Below are positions 13,169 to 24,700 of a stretch of 64,000 nt of DNA, in pieces. Under the pieces are notes generated by a model. It saw nothing but the letters and a program-made list of their open reading frames with translations, was not told the DNA's origin and ran no database searches. Both the position numbers and the translations under genes were made by a program. The DNA lies in assembly GCF_004379255.2 (NCBI RefSeq), contig NC_056033.1:43426719-43490718 (forward strand), in the 5' to 3' direction. This stretch comes from Salvia splendens. Its lineage: Eukaryota > Streptophyta > Magnoliopsida > Lamiales > Lamiaceae. Each line of letters begins with the position of its first letter. The first letter of the stretch is position 1.

Positions 13169-13846
13169 TGATGAATCCGCGAATTTCTGATGTTTGTGAA
13201 TGCAAGTAAAAATACAGATCACGACACAAAGAATTTACGTGGTTCGATTTACTGAAGTAAATCTACGTCCACGGGAAGAAAAGAGGGCAGAGTTGTATTG
13301 CTTGATCTGTTTTCTACAGCTTACAAATACAAACTTGCTATTTTATATTTTTATCTCTAGAGAGCGAGAGAGTCCCCCTTAATCTATCTGATCTAAGTTC
13401 TATTTATACATTAAACTAAGATCGTGGCTTGCGTCACCACTAACTAGGTAGCGGATGTCGTGGAGGTCATGCGATCCTGCATGGGCCCACTATCCTGCAT
13501 GAGTTAATGACTGCTTGACACCACTAAATAGATCGTGGGTGTAGTGGAGATCGTGGAGGTTCTGACATGAGTTGACTATCTCCCAGTTCGGTCAAATACT
13601 GAGACCGAACTGCTGAACTATTGCCGAGCAGCTTTTGCCGGTCTGAGAGTAGAGCTTGATTGGTCGGCTTTTACCGAGCTGTAGGCTGGGGCCGAACTCT
13701 TTGGTAATGCCGAACTGATTGGTTGGCTTTTACCGAGCTGTAGGCTGGGGCCGAACTCTTTGGTAATGCCGATCTGATACTCTTCCTTGGGCTTTGGGCT
13801 GATGGGCCGTCACTGCTGTTGGGCTTGTTTAGTCCGTACTCCATCA
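13169..13846 (-). repeat. LTR copy A of the tandem element (most diverged)
   Basis: This 678-bp LTR runs TG...CA. It differs from copies B and C at several sites (for example GAATCCGCG against GAGTCGGCG at its edge). A TATAAATAG box is read on the minus strand near 13400-13409, as in the other copies. It abuts the outer GTAAG duplication. Confidence 0.88.
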
Positions 13847-13935
13847 CTACCCCCCCCGAAAAGCGAAGTGAATTACTTCGGCGAAGCGAGTCACTTCGGC
13901 ATTCTGGATAAAGGTACGGGGTAAGTTGATGTTTG

Positions 13936-14598
13936 TCTTTGGTCTGATGAAATAAACATCTTTGACCGGACTCGTCTTTGGTCTGATGAAATAAACATCT
14001 TTGGCCGGACTCGTCTTTGGTCTGATGAAATAAACATCTTTGACCGGACTCGTCTTTGGTCTGATGAAATAAACATCTTTGACCGGACTCGTCTTTGGTC
14101 TGATGAAATAAACATCTTTGACCGGACTCGTCTTTGGTCTGATGAAATAAACATCTTTGACCGGACTCGTCTTTGGTCTGATGGAATAAACATCTTTGAC
14201 CGGACTCGTCTTTGGTCTGATGAAATAAACATCTTTGACCGGACTCGTCTTTGGTCTGATGAAATAAACATCTTTGACCGGACTCGTCTTTGGTCTGATG
14301 AAATAAACATCTTTGACCGGACTCGTCTTTGGTCTGATGAAATAAACATCTTTGACCGGACTCGTCTTTGGTCTGATGAAATAAACATCTTTGACCGGAC
14401 TCGTCTTTGGTCTGATGAAATAAACATCTTTGGCCGGACTCGTCTTTGGTCTGATGAAATAAACATCTTTGACCGGACTCGTCTTTGGTCTGATGAAATA
14501 AACATCTTTGACCGGACTCGTCTTTGGTCTGATGAAATAAACATCTTTGACCGGACTCGTCTTTGGTCTGATGAAATAAACATCTTTGACCGGACTCG
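13936..14598 (-). repeat. 39-bp tandem array, 17 units (first copy)
   Basis: Exactly 17 units of 39 bp (663 bp) carry the core TCTTTGGTCTGATGAAATAA. Because 39 is divisible by three, minus-strand frames stay open through the array and would encode a repeated 13-residue unit such as DESGQRCLFHQTK. A few units carry point variants (GGCCGG instead of GACCGG; ATGGAAT instead of ATGAAAT). No function is known to me. Translation is unproven. Confidence 0.95.
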
Positions 14599-15020
14599 TC
14601 TTGTATCTTCTGTAGAAGCTTTGACTTCACAATCGTTAGCTTGCAGCTCGTTTCGGACGAACTGCTTGTTTAAGCTGAATTGTGGTCTTGTATCCTCTGT
14701 AGAAGCTTTGACTCAATCGTTGGCTTGTTGCAGCTCGTTTCAGACGAACTGCTTGTTTAAGCTGAATTGTGGTCTTGTATCTTCTGTAGAAGCTTTGACT
14801 CACAATCGTTGGCTTGTTGCAGCTCGTTTCAGACGAACTGCTTGTTTAAGCTGAATTGTGGTCTTGTATCTTCTGTAGAAGCTTTGACTCACAATCGTTG
14901 GCTTGTTGCAGCTCGTTTCAGACGAACTGCTTGTTTAAGCTGAATTGTGGTCTTGTATCTTCTGTAGAAGCTTTGACTCACAATCGTTGGCTTGTTGCAG
15001 CTCGTTTCAGACGAACTGCT
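14599..15020 (-). repeat. about 89-bp tandem repeat, five units (first copy)
   Basis: Five units spaced 86-89 bp carry the core TGTAGAAGCTTTGAC followed by CTCGTTTCAGACGAACTGC. They lie between the 39-bp array and the gag-like segment. The first units are slightly shorter and more diverged. Confidence 0.85.
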
Positions 15021-15434
15021 ATCTCTTCGGTACGGAGGAGATGGAGTTCTCCTGTGGTTCCGGTACCGAGGAGGAACAGGAACATGTCGGGGTTGAGGAT
15101 TCTTCTTTCCGGAAGACACAGCACTACTGCGGTAGTGACTTTCATGTCTGGAGGAGGAAGGAGAATCCACCCTTTTCGTCTTCGGCTCTTGGCTCTTTTG
15201 CAGGAAGGCTAAGAACTCATCCTGCTTCTCAGCCAAGAACAGCTTGACAGCCTCATTCAAATCAGGCTGCTGGGAAGACTCGGTGTGTGGACCTTTTGAG
15301 CGGCTTGTTCCTTCTCCGTAAGAACTGGAAGTAGATTTTTCACGAGGCTGCTTTCCAGGCCTATGGGCTGCTGGATTAGCTTCCTCATGGTTATCACGGA
15401 CGGAGGCACGGGTGTTATGTGATCTGGTATGCAT
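14889..15434 (-). pseudogene. gag-like N-terminal fragment of the tandem retrotransposon (first copy)
   Basis: The frame begins MHTRSHNTRAS at 15434 on the minus strand, shortly after the primer-binding-like site. It encodes a polar, Ser/Pro/Arg-rich protein with a LNEAVKLFLAEKQDEFLAFL segment that could be helical. It runs into the 89-bp repeats before any capsid core or zinc knuckle, so it is at most a gag N-terminal remnant. Confidence 0.6.
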
Positions 15435-15507
15435 TTTTTTGGTAGAAGAGGATCAAAAACTCGCTTTATCACAAATTTGGTTCTCTGTTTCCCACAGACG
15501 GCGCCAG

Positions 15508-16187
15508 TGATGAGTCGGCGAATTTTTGATGTTTGTAAATGCTGGTAGAGAATAAAGATCACGACACAAATGATTTTACGTGGTTCGATTTACTGAGGTA
15601 AATCTACGTCCACGGGAGGAAAAGAGGGCAGAGTTGTATTGCTTGATCTGTTTTCTACAGCTTACAAATACAAACTTGCTATTTGATATTTTATCTCTAG
15701 AGAGCGAGAGACAGCCTCCTTAATCTATCTGATCTAAGTTCTATTTATACATTGAACTAAGATCGTGGCTTGCGTCACCACTAACTAGGTAGCGGATGTC
15801 GTGGAGGTCATGCGATCCTGCATGGGCCCACTATCCTGCATGAGTTAATGACTGCTTGACACCACTAAATAGATCGTGGGTGTAGTGGAGATCGTGGAGG
15901 TTCTGACATGAGTTGACTATCTCCCAGTTCGGTCAAATACTGAGACCGAACTGCTGAACTATTGCCGAGCAGCTTTTGCCGGTCTGAGAGTAGAGCTTGA
16001 TTGGTCGGCTTTTACCGAGCTGTAGGCTGGGGCCGAACTCTTTGGTAATGCCGAACTGATTGGTTGGCTTTTACCGAGCTGTAGGCTGGGGCCGAACTCT
16101 TTGGTAATGCCGATCTGATACTCTTCCTTGGGCTTTGGGCTGATGGGCCGTCACTGCTGTTGGGCTTGTTTAGTCCGTACTCCATCA
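15508..16187 (-). repeat. LTR copy B of the tandem element (shared middle LTR)
   Basis: This 680-bp LTR serves as the 3' LTR of one unit and the 5' LTR of the next. It is almost identical to copy C. A polypurine tract and a primer-binding-like site flank it on either side, and no target duplication is present. Confidence 0.9.
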
Positions 16188-16277
16188 CTACCCCCCCCCG
16201 AAAAGCGAAGTGAATTACTTCGGCGAAGCGAGTCACTTCGGCATTCTGGATAAAGGTACGGGGTAAGTTGATGTTTG

Positions 16278-16940
16278 TCTTTGGTCTGATGAAATAAACA
16301 TCTTTGACCGGACTCGTCTTTGGTCTGATGAAATAAACATCTTTGGCCGGACTCGTCTTTGGTCTGATGAAATAAACATCTTTGACCGGACTCGTCTTTG
16401 GTCTGATGAAATAAACATCTTTGACCGGACTCGTCTTTGGTCTGATGAAATAAACATCTTTGACCGGACTCGTCTTTGGTCTGATGAAATAAACATCTTT
16501 GACCGGACTCGTCTTTGGTCTGATGGAATAAACATCTTTGACCGGACTCGTCTTTGGTCTGATGAAATAAACATCTTTGACCGGACTCGTCTTTGGTCTG
16601 ATGAAATAAACATCTTTGACCGGACTCGTCTTTGGTCTGATGAAATAAACATCTTTGACCGGACTCGTCTTTGGTCTGATGAAATAAACATCTTTGACCG
16701 GACTCGTCTTTGGTCTGATGAAATAAACATCTTTGACCGGACTCGTCTTTGGTCTGATGAAATAAACATCTTTGGCCGGACTCGTCTTTGGTCTGATGAA
16801 ATAAACATCTTTGACCGGACTCGTCTTTGGTCTGATGAAATAAACATCTTTGACCGGACTCGTCTTTGGTCTGATGAAATAAACATCTTTGACCGGACTC
16901 GTCTTTGGTCTGATGAAATAAACATCTTTGACCGGACTCG
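16278..16940 (-). repeat. 39-bp tandem array, 17 units (second copy)
   Basis: This is the same array as at 13936-14598: again 17 units, with the variant units at the same positions. It was therefore copied as a block together with the surrounding retrotransposon, and did not expand independently. Confidence 0.95.
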
Positions 16941-17362
16941 TCTTGTATCTTCTGTAGAAGCTTTGACTTCACAATCGTTAGCTTGCAGCTCGTTTCGGAC
17001 GAACTGCTTGTTTAAGCTGAATTGTGGTCTTGTATCCTCTGTAGAAGCTTTGACTCAATCGTTGGCTTGTTGCAGCTCGTTTCAGACGAACTGCTTGTTT
17101 AAGCTGAATTGTGGTCTTGTATCTTCTGTAGAAGCTTTGACTCACAATCGTTGGCTTGTTGCAGCTCGTTTCAGACGAACTGCTTGTTTAAGCTGAATTG
17201 TGGTCTTGTATCTTCTGTAGAAGCTTTGACTCACAATCGTTGGCTTGTTGCAGCTCGTTTCAGACGAACTGCTTGTTTAAGCTGAATTGTGGTCTTGTAT
17301 CTTCTGTAGAAGCTTTGACTCACAATCGTTGGCTTGTTGCAGCTCGTTTCAGACGAACTGCT
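16941..17362 (-). repeat. about 89-bp tandem repeat, five units (second copy)
   Basis: This duplicates the array at 14599-15020 in the second internal region, with the same internal variation. Confidence 0.85.
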
Positions 17363-17895
17363 ATCTCTTCGGTACGGAGGAGATGGAGTTCTCCTGTGGT
17401 TCCGGTACCGAGGAGGAACAGGAACATGTCGGGGTTGAGGATTCTTCTTTCCGGAAGACACAGCACTACTGCGGTAGTGACTTTCATGTCTGGAGGAGGA
17501 GATGGAGTTCTCCTGTGGTTCCGGTACCGAGGAGGAACAGGAACATGTCGGGGTTGAGGATTCTTCTTTCCGGAAGGCACAGCACTACTGCGGTAGTGAC
17601 TTTCATGTCTGGAGGAGGAAGGAGAATCCACCCTTTTCGTCTTCGGCTCTTGGCTCTTTTGCAGGAAGGCTAAGAACTCATCCTGCTTCTCAGCCAAGAA
17701 CAGCTTGACAGCCTCATTCAAATCAGGCTGCTGGGAAGACTCGGCGTGTGGACCTTTTGAGCGGCTTGTTCCTTCTCCGTGAGAACTGGAAGTAGATTTT
17801 TCACGAGGCTGTTTTCCAGGCCTATGGGCTGCTGGATTAGCTTCCTCATGGTTATCACGGACGGAGGCACGGGTGTTATGTGATCTGGTATGCAT
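17320..17895 (-). pseudogene. gag-like N-terminal fragment of the tandem retrotransposon (second copy, with extra duplication)
   Basis: This is the same gag-like start as at 15434, here from 17895. A segment of about 120 bp is present twice (near 17380-17498 and 17499-17618), which accounts for the longer second internal region. The extra copy shifts the downstream frame. Confidence 0.6.
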
Positions 17896-17968
17896 TTTTT
17901 TGGTAGAAGAGGATCAAAAACTCGGTTTATCACAAATTTGGTTCTCTGTTTCCCACAGACGGCGCCAG

Positions 17969-18648
17969 TGATGAGTCGGCGAATTTTTGATGTTTGTAAA
18001 TGCTGGTAGAGAATAAAGATCACGACACAAATGATTTTACGTGGTTCGATTTACTGAGGTAAATCTACGTCCACGGGAGGAAAAGAGGGCAGAGTTGTAT
18101 TGCTTGATCTGTTTTCTACAGCTTACAAATACAAACTTGCTATTTGATATTTTATCTCTAGAGAGCGAGAGACAGCCTCCTTAATCTATCTGATCTAAGT
18201 TCTATTTATACATTGAACTAAGATCGTGGCTTGCGTCACCACTAACTAGGTAGCGGATGTCGTGGAGGTCATGCGATCCTGCATGGGCCCACTATCCTGC
18301 ATGAGTTAATGACTGCTTGACACCACTAAATAGATCGTGGGTGTAGTGGAGATCGTGGAGGTTCTGACATGAGTTGACTATCTCCCAGTTCGGTCAAATA
18401 CTGAGACCGAACTGCTGAACTATTGCCGAGCAGCTTTTGTCGGTCTGAGAGTAGAGCTTGATTGGTCGGCTTTTACCGAGCTGTAGGCTGGGGCCGAACT
18501 CTTTGGTAATGCCGAACTGATTGGTTGGCTTTTACCGAGCTGTAGGCTGGGGCCGAACTCTTTGGTAATGCCGATCTGATACTCTTCCTTGGGCTTTGGG
18601 CTGATGGGCCGTCACTGCTGTTGGGCTTGTTTAGTCCGTACTCCATCA
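17969..18648 (-). repeat. LTR copy C of the tandem element (outer 5' LTR)
   Basis: This 680-bp LTR runs TG...CA and is nearly identical to copy B. The outer GTAAG duplication follows at 18649-18653. The primer-binding-like site is adjacent at about 17951-17967. Confidence 0.9.
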
Positions 18649-18653
18649 GTAAG

Positions 18654-18920
18654 TTTATCGACATATCATTAATGAAAAGGGTGTTGAGCATTATGAAGTT
18701 TTTGGATGAATGCAATTACACTGAATTCAAAATTTGCATGTGAACTAAAAACTGCATCCAAACCAATTGTTCAAGTCCAATGTCGATGTCTACATAATTT
18801 AAACTATGGATGTAATAATCTATATAAATGGACATCATTGCTACTTGAAGCATCCGCAACGAAACTAGTGAGTAGTCATTATTATGCCGTAATGAAAGAA
18901 TTTTATGTGTGTTTATTAAA
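18654..18920. other. short gap downstream of the first ADP/ATP carrier copy
   Basis: This AT-rich stretch lies between the retrotransposon duplication and the carrier stop codon at 18921-18923. It presumably holds the old 3' untranslated region. Nothing else was seen. Confidence 0.4.
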
Positions 18921-20131
18921 TCAAGAAGCAGCGGATCCATAGTTGTTCCCAAAAACGAGTAACTGCAACTTATCATACCAGCCCCGGCGACGGCGCGTAG
19001 AATGTTGGCGCCGCGCCCCTTAAACAAAGATTTGATACCCTCATTCTTCACTATTTTAGTAAACGCATCCAACGAGCTTTTATATTTTACCGCTTCACCC
19101 GAAGTCATCATCATCCTTCTCCGTACAGTGTCGATTGGGTACGCCGCAAGCCCAGCGCCGTTCGTCACAACCCAACCCAGCCCGAAGCTAGCCAAGAATG
19201 AATCCTAGTATATGTTGTCATCTCATAAACAATGTCATTTTATTAATAATAATAATCCCTTATTATTATTTCACTTACCTGCAGATCTGCGGTTAGCAAG
19301 AGGGGCTTCAAAGAATCGTACATTCCGAAATAGAGGCCGCGGTAGACGATGATGCCGAGGAGCGATATGTTGAATCCTCGATAGAGGCCGGGGACGCCGC
19401 CAGATGCTAATGTCTTGCGGTAGACGTCGAACAATCCGTTGAATTGCCTTTGGTGACGGATTTGGCATCGTTGGAGAGGCGAGTACGAGCATAGTCAAGA
19501 GAGTAAACAATCACCTGAGATGAAGCGCCGGCAGCGCCACTGGAGGCCAGGTTCCCGCCAAACCATTTCCAGTACCCGTCTCACTCTTTCTTGAAATTGA
19601 AAAGGCTCTTGAAGTAATCCTTGAATGCGAAATTGAAAGCCTGCATAAATTAAAGAAAGCATTGCTTGTTTTTCAGTACAACTACTACTCTAGTCTCTAT
19701 ATAAATTAAATGGTATTCATACTACTGCTACCTGAGTGGGGAAGTAACGAAGCACGTTAGTGCCGTTTCCTCTCCAAAAGGACGCAAATCCTTCCTCGTT
19801 GATTGTTCTCTTGAAACAGTCACCGATTCCTTTGTACGGCCGACACAGCCTACCACTCTTGATAAGTTCATCTTGGTTTTCTATCATGAGCTTCACGCGC
19901 TCCATTGGCGCTGCGGCCGACTTCGACACCGCTGCCGACACTCCGCCCATCGCGAAATCCCCGAAAATCCCTTCTCCGCCGGTGCTTGCGCCATTGAACT
20001 ATCCGTGTACCTCCGAAAATGCTCACCGCCTGTTTTCTGCTCCATGTATACTTGTTGCAATTGAGACAGAATTTGATTATCATCATCACCGCCTTGTTGC
20101 AATGCTCCGAAAACCCCAGCCTCGTCATCAT
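18921..20131 (-). pseudogene. ADP/ATP carrier-like gene, copy 1 (degenerate)
   Basis: Three blocks (19732 to about 20000, 19279-19640, 18921-19204) match a mitochondrial ADP/ATP carrier of the inner membrane, which swaps matrix ATP for cytosolic ADP. Recognisable are [28 protein letters not shown] and the family-diagnostic RRRMMM. Lesions: a one-base shift between APAEKG and MGGVSAAV near 19975; a TGA in place of arginine just before DGYWKWF; a shift after NDAKSV near 19460; and a loss of about 13 bases after AVAGAG near 18985 that shifts the final [11 protein letters not shown] segment. The N-terminal extension is not recognisable. Introns are retained, so this arose by DNA duplication, not retroposition. 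It lies directly downstream of copy 2 in the same orientation. Confidence 0.88.
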
Positions 20132-21235
20132 TGATTATCATCATCATCAGAGCATTTTTACGTGCCACCGGATCCGTATTTCTTACCAAGGACGAGTAAC
20201 TGCAGCTTATCGTAGCCAGCAAGCACACCAGCACTAGCAATGGCCCTCAAAATGTTAGCTCCAGCCCCTTTGAATAGAGATTTGGCACCCTCGTTCTTCA
20301 AGATCTGAGAGAAAGCATCCAATGAGTTTTTGTATTTTACAGCTTCACCAGATGTCATCATCATACGTCTGCGAACAGTATCAATTGGGTACGATGCAAG
20401 ACCAGCACCGTTTGTGATCAGCCAACCCAGGGCAAAGCTAGCAAAGAAACTATCCTGAAACCAGCAAATTATTCCATAGACAGTTATGTCAGTACAATCG
20501 AAAATATTCAAAGGAAGATCAAGATTCATATATTTAGACTTAAAGATACCTGCAGTGTGTCAGTGAGAAGAACTGGCTTCAAAGAATCGTACATTCCAAA
20601 GTAGAGACCACGGTAAACAATGATCCCGACACATGATATGTTGAATCCACGATACAGTCCAGCAATGCCATCAGACGCCAATGTCTTCCTGTAGACATCA
20701 ACCAAGCCATTGAACTGTCTCTCTCCTCCCTTCTTTGCTGCCTTGGCATCATTTGCTAATCTAGTACGAGCATAGTCCAGAGAGTAAACAAAGAGGAGAG
20801 AAGAAGCACCAGCTGCACCACCTGAAGCCAGGTTCCCAGCAAACCATTTCTAGTAACCATCTCTATCTTTCTTAAAGTTGAAAAGCCTTTTGAAGTAATC
20901 CTTGAATGCAAAATTCAAGGCCTGCAAATGATTTTAAAGATTTTATTGAGCATATACTTTAGGGGGGAAAGGAAACATATTACCGCAGAGTGTCCAAAAT
21001 TATAACTTGCCTGTGTTGGGAAGTAACGGATCACATTAGCAGTGTTCCCTCTCCATAAAGAACCAAATCCTTCTTCTTTGATTGTTCTCGAGAAACATTC
21101 ACCAATGCCTCCATATGGTTTAGACAATCTACCAGTCTTAAGCATCTCATCCTGGTTTTGTATCAAAAGTTTCACACGCTCAATAGGAGCAGCAGCTGTT
21201 TTAGACACCGCAGCAGAGACTCCACCCATGAGAAA

Positions 21236-21735
21236 TGTAAGAAAACGTGCATCAATTTGAAAAGGCTAGGCCTTTGGCCTTTCATCTTGTGGTAACCTCC
21301 AAAATGTTTATGAGATACCTTATTGCAAAGACTCTTCAAATAGGCACTCCTATCCTATAAATAGGTGGAGTCTTGAGAGTTGAGAACACACCACAACTTA
21401 CACTATCTACTTTCTCTAGTTTAAGCATTCTAGTTCGCATTGCATAGCTCGGTTCTCGCCTTCAATTCAAGTTCGCCGGTGCCTACGAGTTTGAGGTGCT
21501 TCAACTCGATAGGAGGAAAGTCGTTTCATCTTTGGGGACATTACGCCAATCCGTGAGCACTAGCCGGGGCGTATTTCGTCTTGCGGAGAGAGGGTCACCT
21601 CGACTCGACTTGAAGAATACTATAGTTTGCATCTCTTTACTTTCGTTGTAATTTTTATTATTATATTTACCTTCCAGTTTTGTTCTTTTGTAATAGCAAG
21701 AGTTTTCCCGTGTAAAGGCTACAATATTTCCAACA
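21236..21735 (+). repeat. left LTR of the Copia element
   Basis: 500-bp LTR with TG...CA ends, matched by 25691-26190 at all but three positions that I can see. A TATAAATAG motif near 21355 is the probable promoter. Confidence 0.93.
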
Positions 21736-21768
21736 ATCGCAAGACGAAATATTGTACTCTTGTTGAAA

Positions 21769-24700
21769 TCATGTCGACCGATGACGGAGGAAACATGAAA
21801 TTCAAAGCTGGAATAAAGCAACGAACGGTCGCAATGTCGATGCGCTATGGAGTGGTTAATTCCTTGAGATCTATTCTCTTGAGAATGATGTTTATCGTTT
21901 GTCATTTGACAAGCAAGACCAATTTAGATTTGGTAGTAGTAATTGGGATGCATGGGTTGATGAATATACCAATGCACATTTGGTTCAATATAATTGTGTA
22001 CTTATTGTTGGAAACAATACTGTACAAATTATTTGAACGTGTTGTTATAAACAACAAAGATCACGAGGTGATCGCAGTGGTCTCCGACGTGGACCATGGT
22101 AATAATCCAAATGAATGGTTTGTTGATACGGGTGCCACATGTCATGTGTGCTCCGAGAGAAGCGTTTTTTCTACTTACAAATCTGTTGGAGGTAGAAAAG
22201 TACGTATGGGAAACCAAGCCTCTTCCGAGGTGGTTGGTGTGGGTAATGTGTTCCTAAAATTAGGATCCGGAAAGGTTCTTACCCTCAAGGATGTGCTGCA
22301 TGTCCCTGACATCCGAAATAATTTGGTGTCAGGCTCACTTCTAGTAAATCATGGATTTTCACTATAATTTGAGTGTGAAAAGGTTATATTGACCAAGTAT
22401 GAAAAGTTCATAGGTGAAGGTCACCTAGTGAATGGGCTTTTTGAGCTGAATGTTACGGTCATTCACCGTGGAAAAGGATTAAGAAATAAGGAAGATGATA
22501 CATCCTCCTATTTGCTTGAGTGCTCTGATTTATGGCATAAAAGATTGGGACATGTAAATCTAAATGCTATAAAAAGATTAGTAAATCTTAATTTACTAAA
22601 AGTAGATAAGTTTAACTCACAAGAAAAATGTGAAGTCTGTGTTGAAGCAAAAATGACCAAGCTACCGTTTCGCTCGGTAGAACGGAGCACAAAACCTCTA
22701 GAGTTAATCCATACAGACGTATGTGATTTAAAATTTGTGCAAACTAGAGGTGGTAAAAAGTACTTCATCACATTTATAGATGATTGCACAAGGTATTGTT
22801 ACCTTTACTTATTGAGAAGTAAAGATGAGGCAATTGAAGCGTTTAAAGACTTCAAAAATGAAGCCGAAAATCAACTTAATTGTCGAATTAAGTGTGTTCG
22901 AAGTGATAGAGGTGGTGAGTATGTAGCCCCGTTTGCAGAATTATGTCATGCAAGTGGTATAATTCACCAAACAACGGCTCCATATTCTCCCCAGTCAAAT
23001 GGAGTTGCTGAACGAAAAAATCAAACACTTAAAGAGATGGTGAATGCTCTGTTGATTAATTCTGGTTTATCCCAGAACATGTGGGGGGAGGCTGTGTTAA
23101 CAGCGAATCATATCCTGAATAAAATTCCACTAAAAAATAGGGACGTGACTCCTTATGAGTTGTGCAAAGGGAAGAAACCTTCATATTCATACCTCAAAGT
23201 GTGGGGGTGTTTAGCGAAGGTAGAAGTGCCACTTCCGAAACAAGTTGCAATAGGCCCTAAAACAGTCGATTGCATCTTTATTGGCCATGCACTTAATAGT
23301 AGTGCATATCGTTTCCTAGTCCATAGGTCAGCTGTGCCTGGCGTGGCTGAAGGAACAACGATTGAGTCAAGGAATGCTATATTCTTTGAGAATGTATACC
23401 CTTGCAAGAGGCAAGAGGATCGTTCTAGTGAAAGAATGATGGATGAATCCACTAGTTCTAATCCTCCAAAAAGGACGAGGTCAAGTCCTGAGGATGTTGA
23501 ACCAAGACGTGGTAAAAGAGTTAAAGTTGCTAAAACATTTGGTCCTGACTTCATAACTTTTATGTTGGATGACGAACCAAAGTCATTGGCGGAAGCTCTG
23601 TCTGGCCCAGACGCGGCGTGGTGGCAAGAAGCTATCAACAGTGAAATTGAATCCATCATGAGAAATAACACTTGGGTGTTAGTAGACTTGCCTGAAGGCT
23701 GTAAGCCTTTAGGGTGCAAGTGGATTCTGAAAAGGAAATATAAGCCTGATGGTACTATAGATAAGTACAAAGCTCGCCTAGTTGTCCAAGGCTTTAAGCA
23801 GAAAGAAGGGTATGACTTTTTTGATACCTATTCACCTGTTACGAGAATCACTTCCATTCGGGTGCTTCTTGCGATTGCTGCTTTGCACAATCTTGAGATT
23901 CACCAAATGGATGTGAAAACTGCGTTTCTGAATGGTGATCTGGAAGAAGAAATATATATGGAACAACCCGAAGGGTTTGTTGTGCCTGGGCAAGAGCGTA
24001 AAGTATGCAAACTGGTAAAGTATGGGTTGAAGCAAGCACCATTACAATGACATTTGAAATTTGACAACGTGATGTTGGCAAATGGATTCACTATCAATGA
24101 GTGCGATAAGTGTGTTTACATTAAGAACACAGATAACGGTTTTGTTATGGTGTGTCTGTATGTTGATGATATGTTGATAATAGGCAGCAATAGTGCTATT
24201 ATTAACGAGACAAAAAACATGTTGAAAAGAAATTTCGATATGAAAGATATAGGTCTAGCTGATGTGATTCTTGGAATCAAAATATTGAGGACTAATGAGG
24301 GAATTGCCTTAACGCAATCTCATTATGTTGAGAAAATGCTTAAGAAATTCAACTCGTTTGATTGTAAGCCAGCAAAGACCCCTTTGGAGCTCAATGTTCA
24401 TCTGAGCAAGAATATGGGTGATTCTGTTGCTCAAGAAGAGTATGCAAAGGTCATAGGAAGTTTGATGTTTATCACAAACTGTACTCGACCTGATCTTGCT
24501 TGTCCTGTAAACAAGTTGAGCCGATTTACGAGCAACCCAAGTAAGGAACATTGGAAAGCTCTGTGTAGAGTTTTGAGATACTTGAAGTATACTCTTAACT
24601 TTGGGGTGCATTACACAAGATATCCCCAAGTACTTGAAGGGTACTGTGATGCAAATTGGATCTCTGATTCAAAAGACTCATTTTCTACAAGTGGGTATGT

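Larger units (their letters stand above)
13169..18648 (-). mobile_element. tandemly amplified non-autonomous LTR retrotransposon (LTR-I-LTR-I-LTR), Ty3/Gypsy-like
   Basis: Three LTRs of about 680 bp alternate with two internal regions (13847-15507 and 16188-17968). One perfect 5-bp target duplication, GTAAG, brackets the whole array (13164-13168 and 18649-18653), and none occurs at the inner junctions. On the minus strand each inner LTR is followed by TGGCGCCGTCTGTGGG, which resembles a primer-binding site of the tRNA-Asp type. Each internal region ends in a polypurine tract with 7-9 consecutive G. Each internal region has a gag-like N-terminus (MHTRSHNTRAS...) and then tandem repeats where pol would normally be, so protease, reverse transcriptase and integrase are all absent. 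Such elements depend on enzymes from related autonomous copies. The structure is what unequal recombination between LTR elements produces. Confidence 0.9.

Noticed and set aside
13671..14630. A 319-codon frame encoding repeated DESGQRCLFHQTK units as a real protein
   Set aside because: The frame is open only because the DNA repeat is 39 bp, a multiple of three. Other frames of the same array are open as well, and it lies in a retrotransposon without a credible start context.
14621..15247. Plus-strand frames over the 89-bp repeats and gag-like segment
   Set aside because: They are shadows of tandem repeats and of the minus-strand gag-like frame. They have no domain and no homology I can recognise.
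22508..24097. Minus-strand frames in the Copia element
   Set aside because: They mirror the integrase and reverse transcriptase coding strand and have no independent support.
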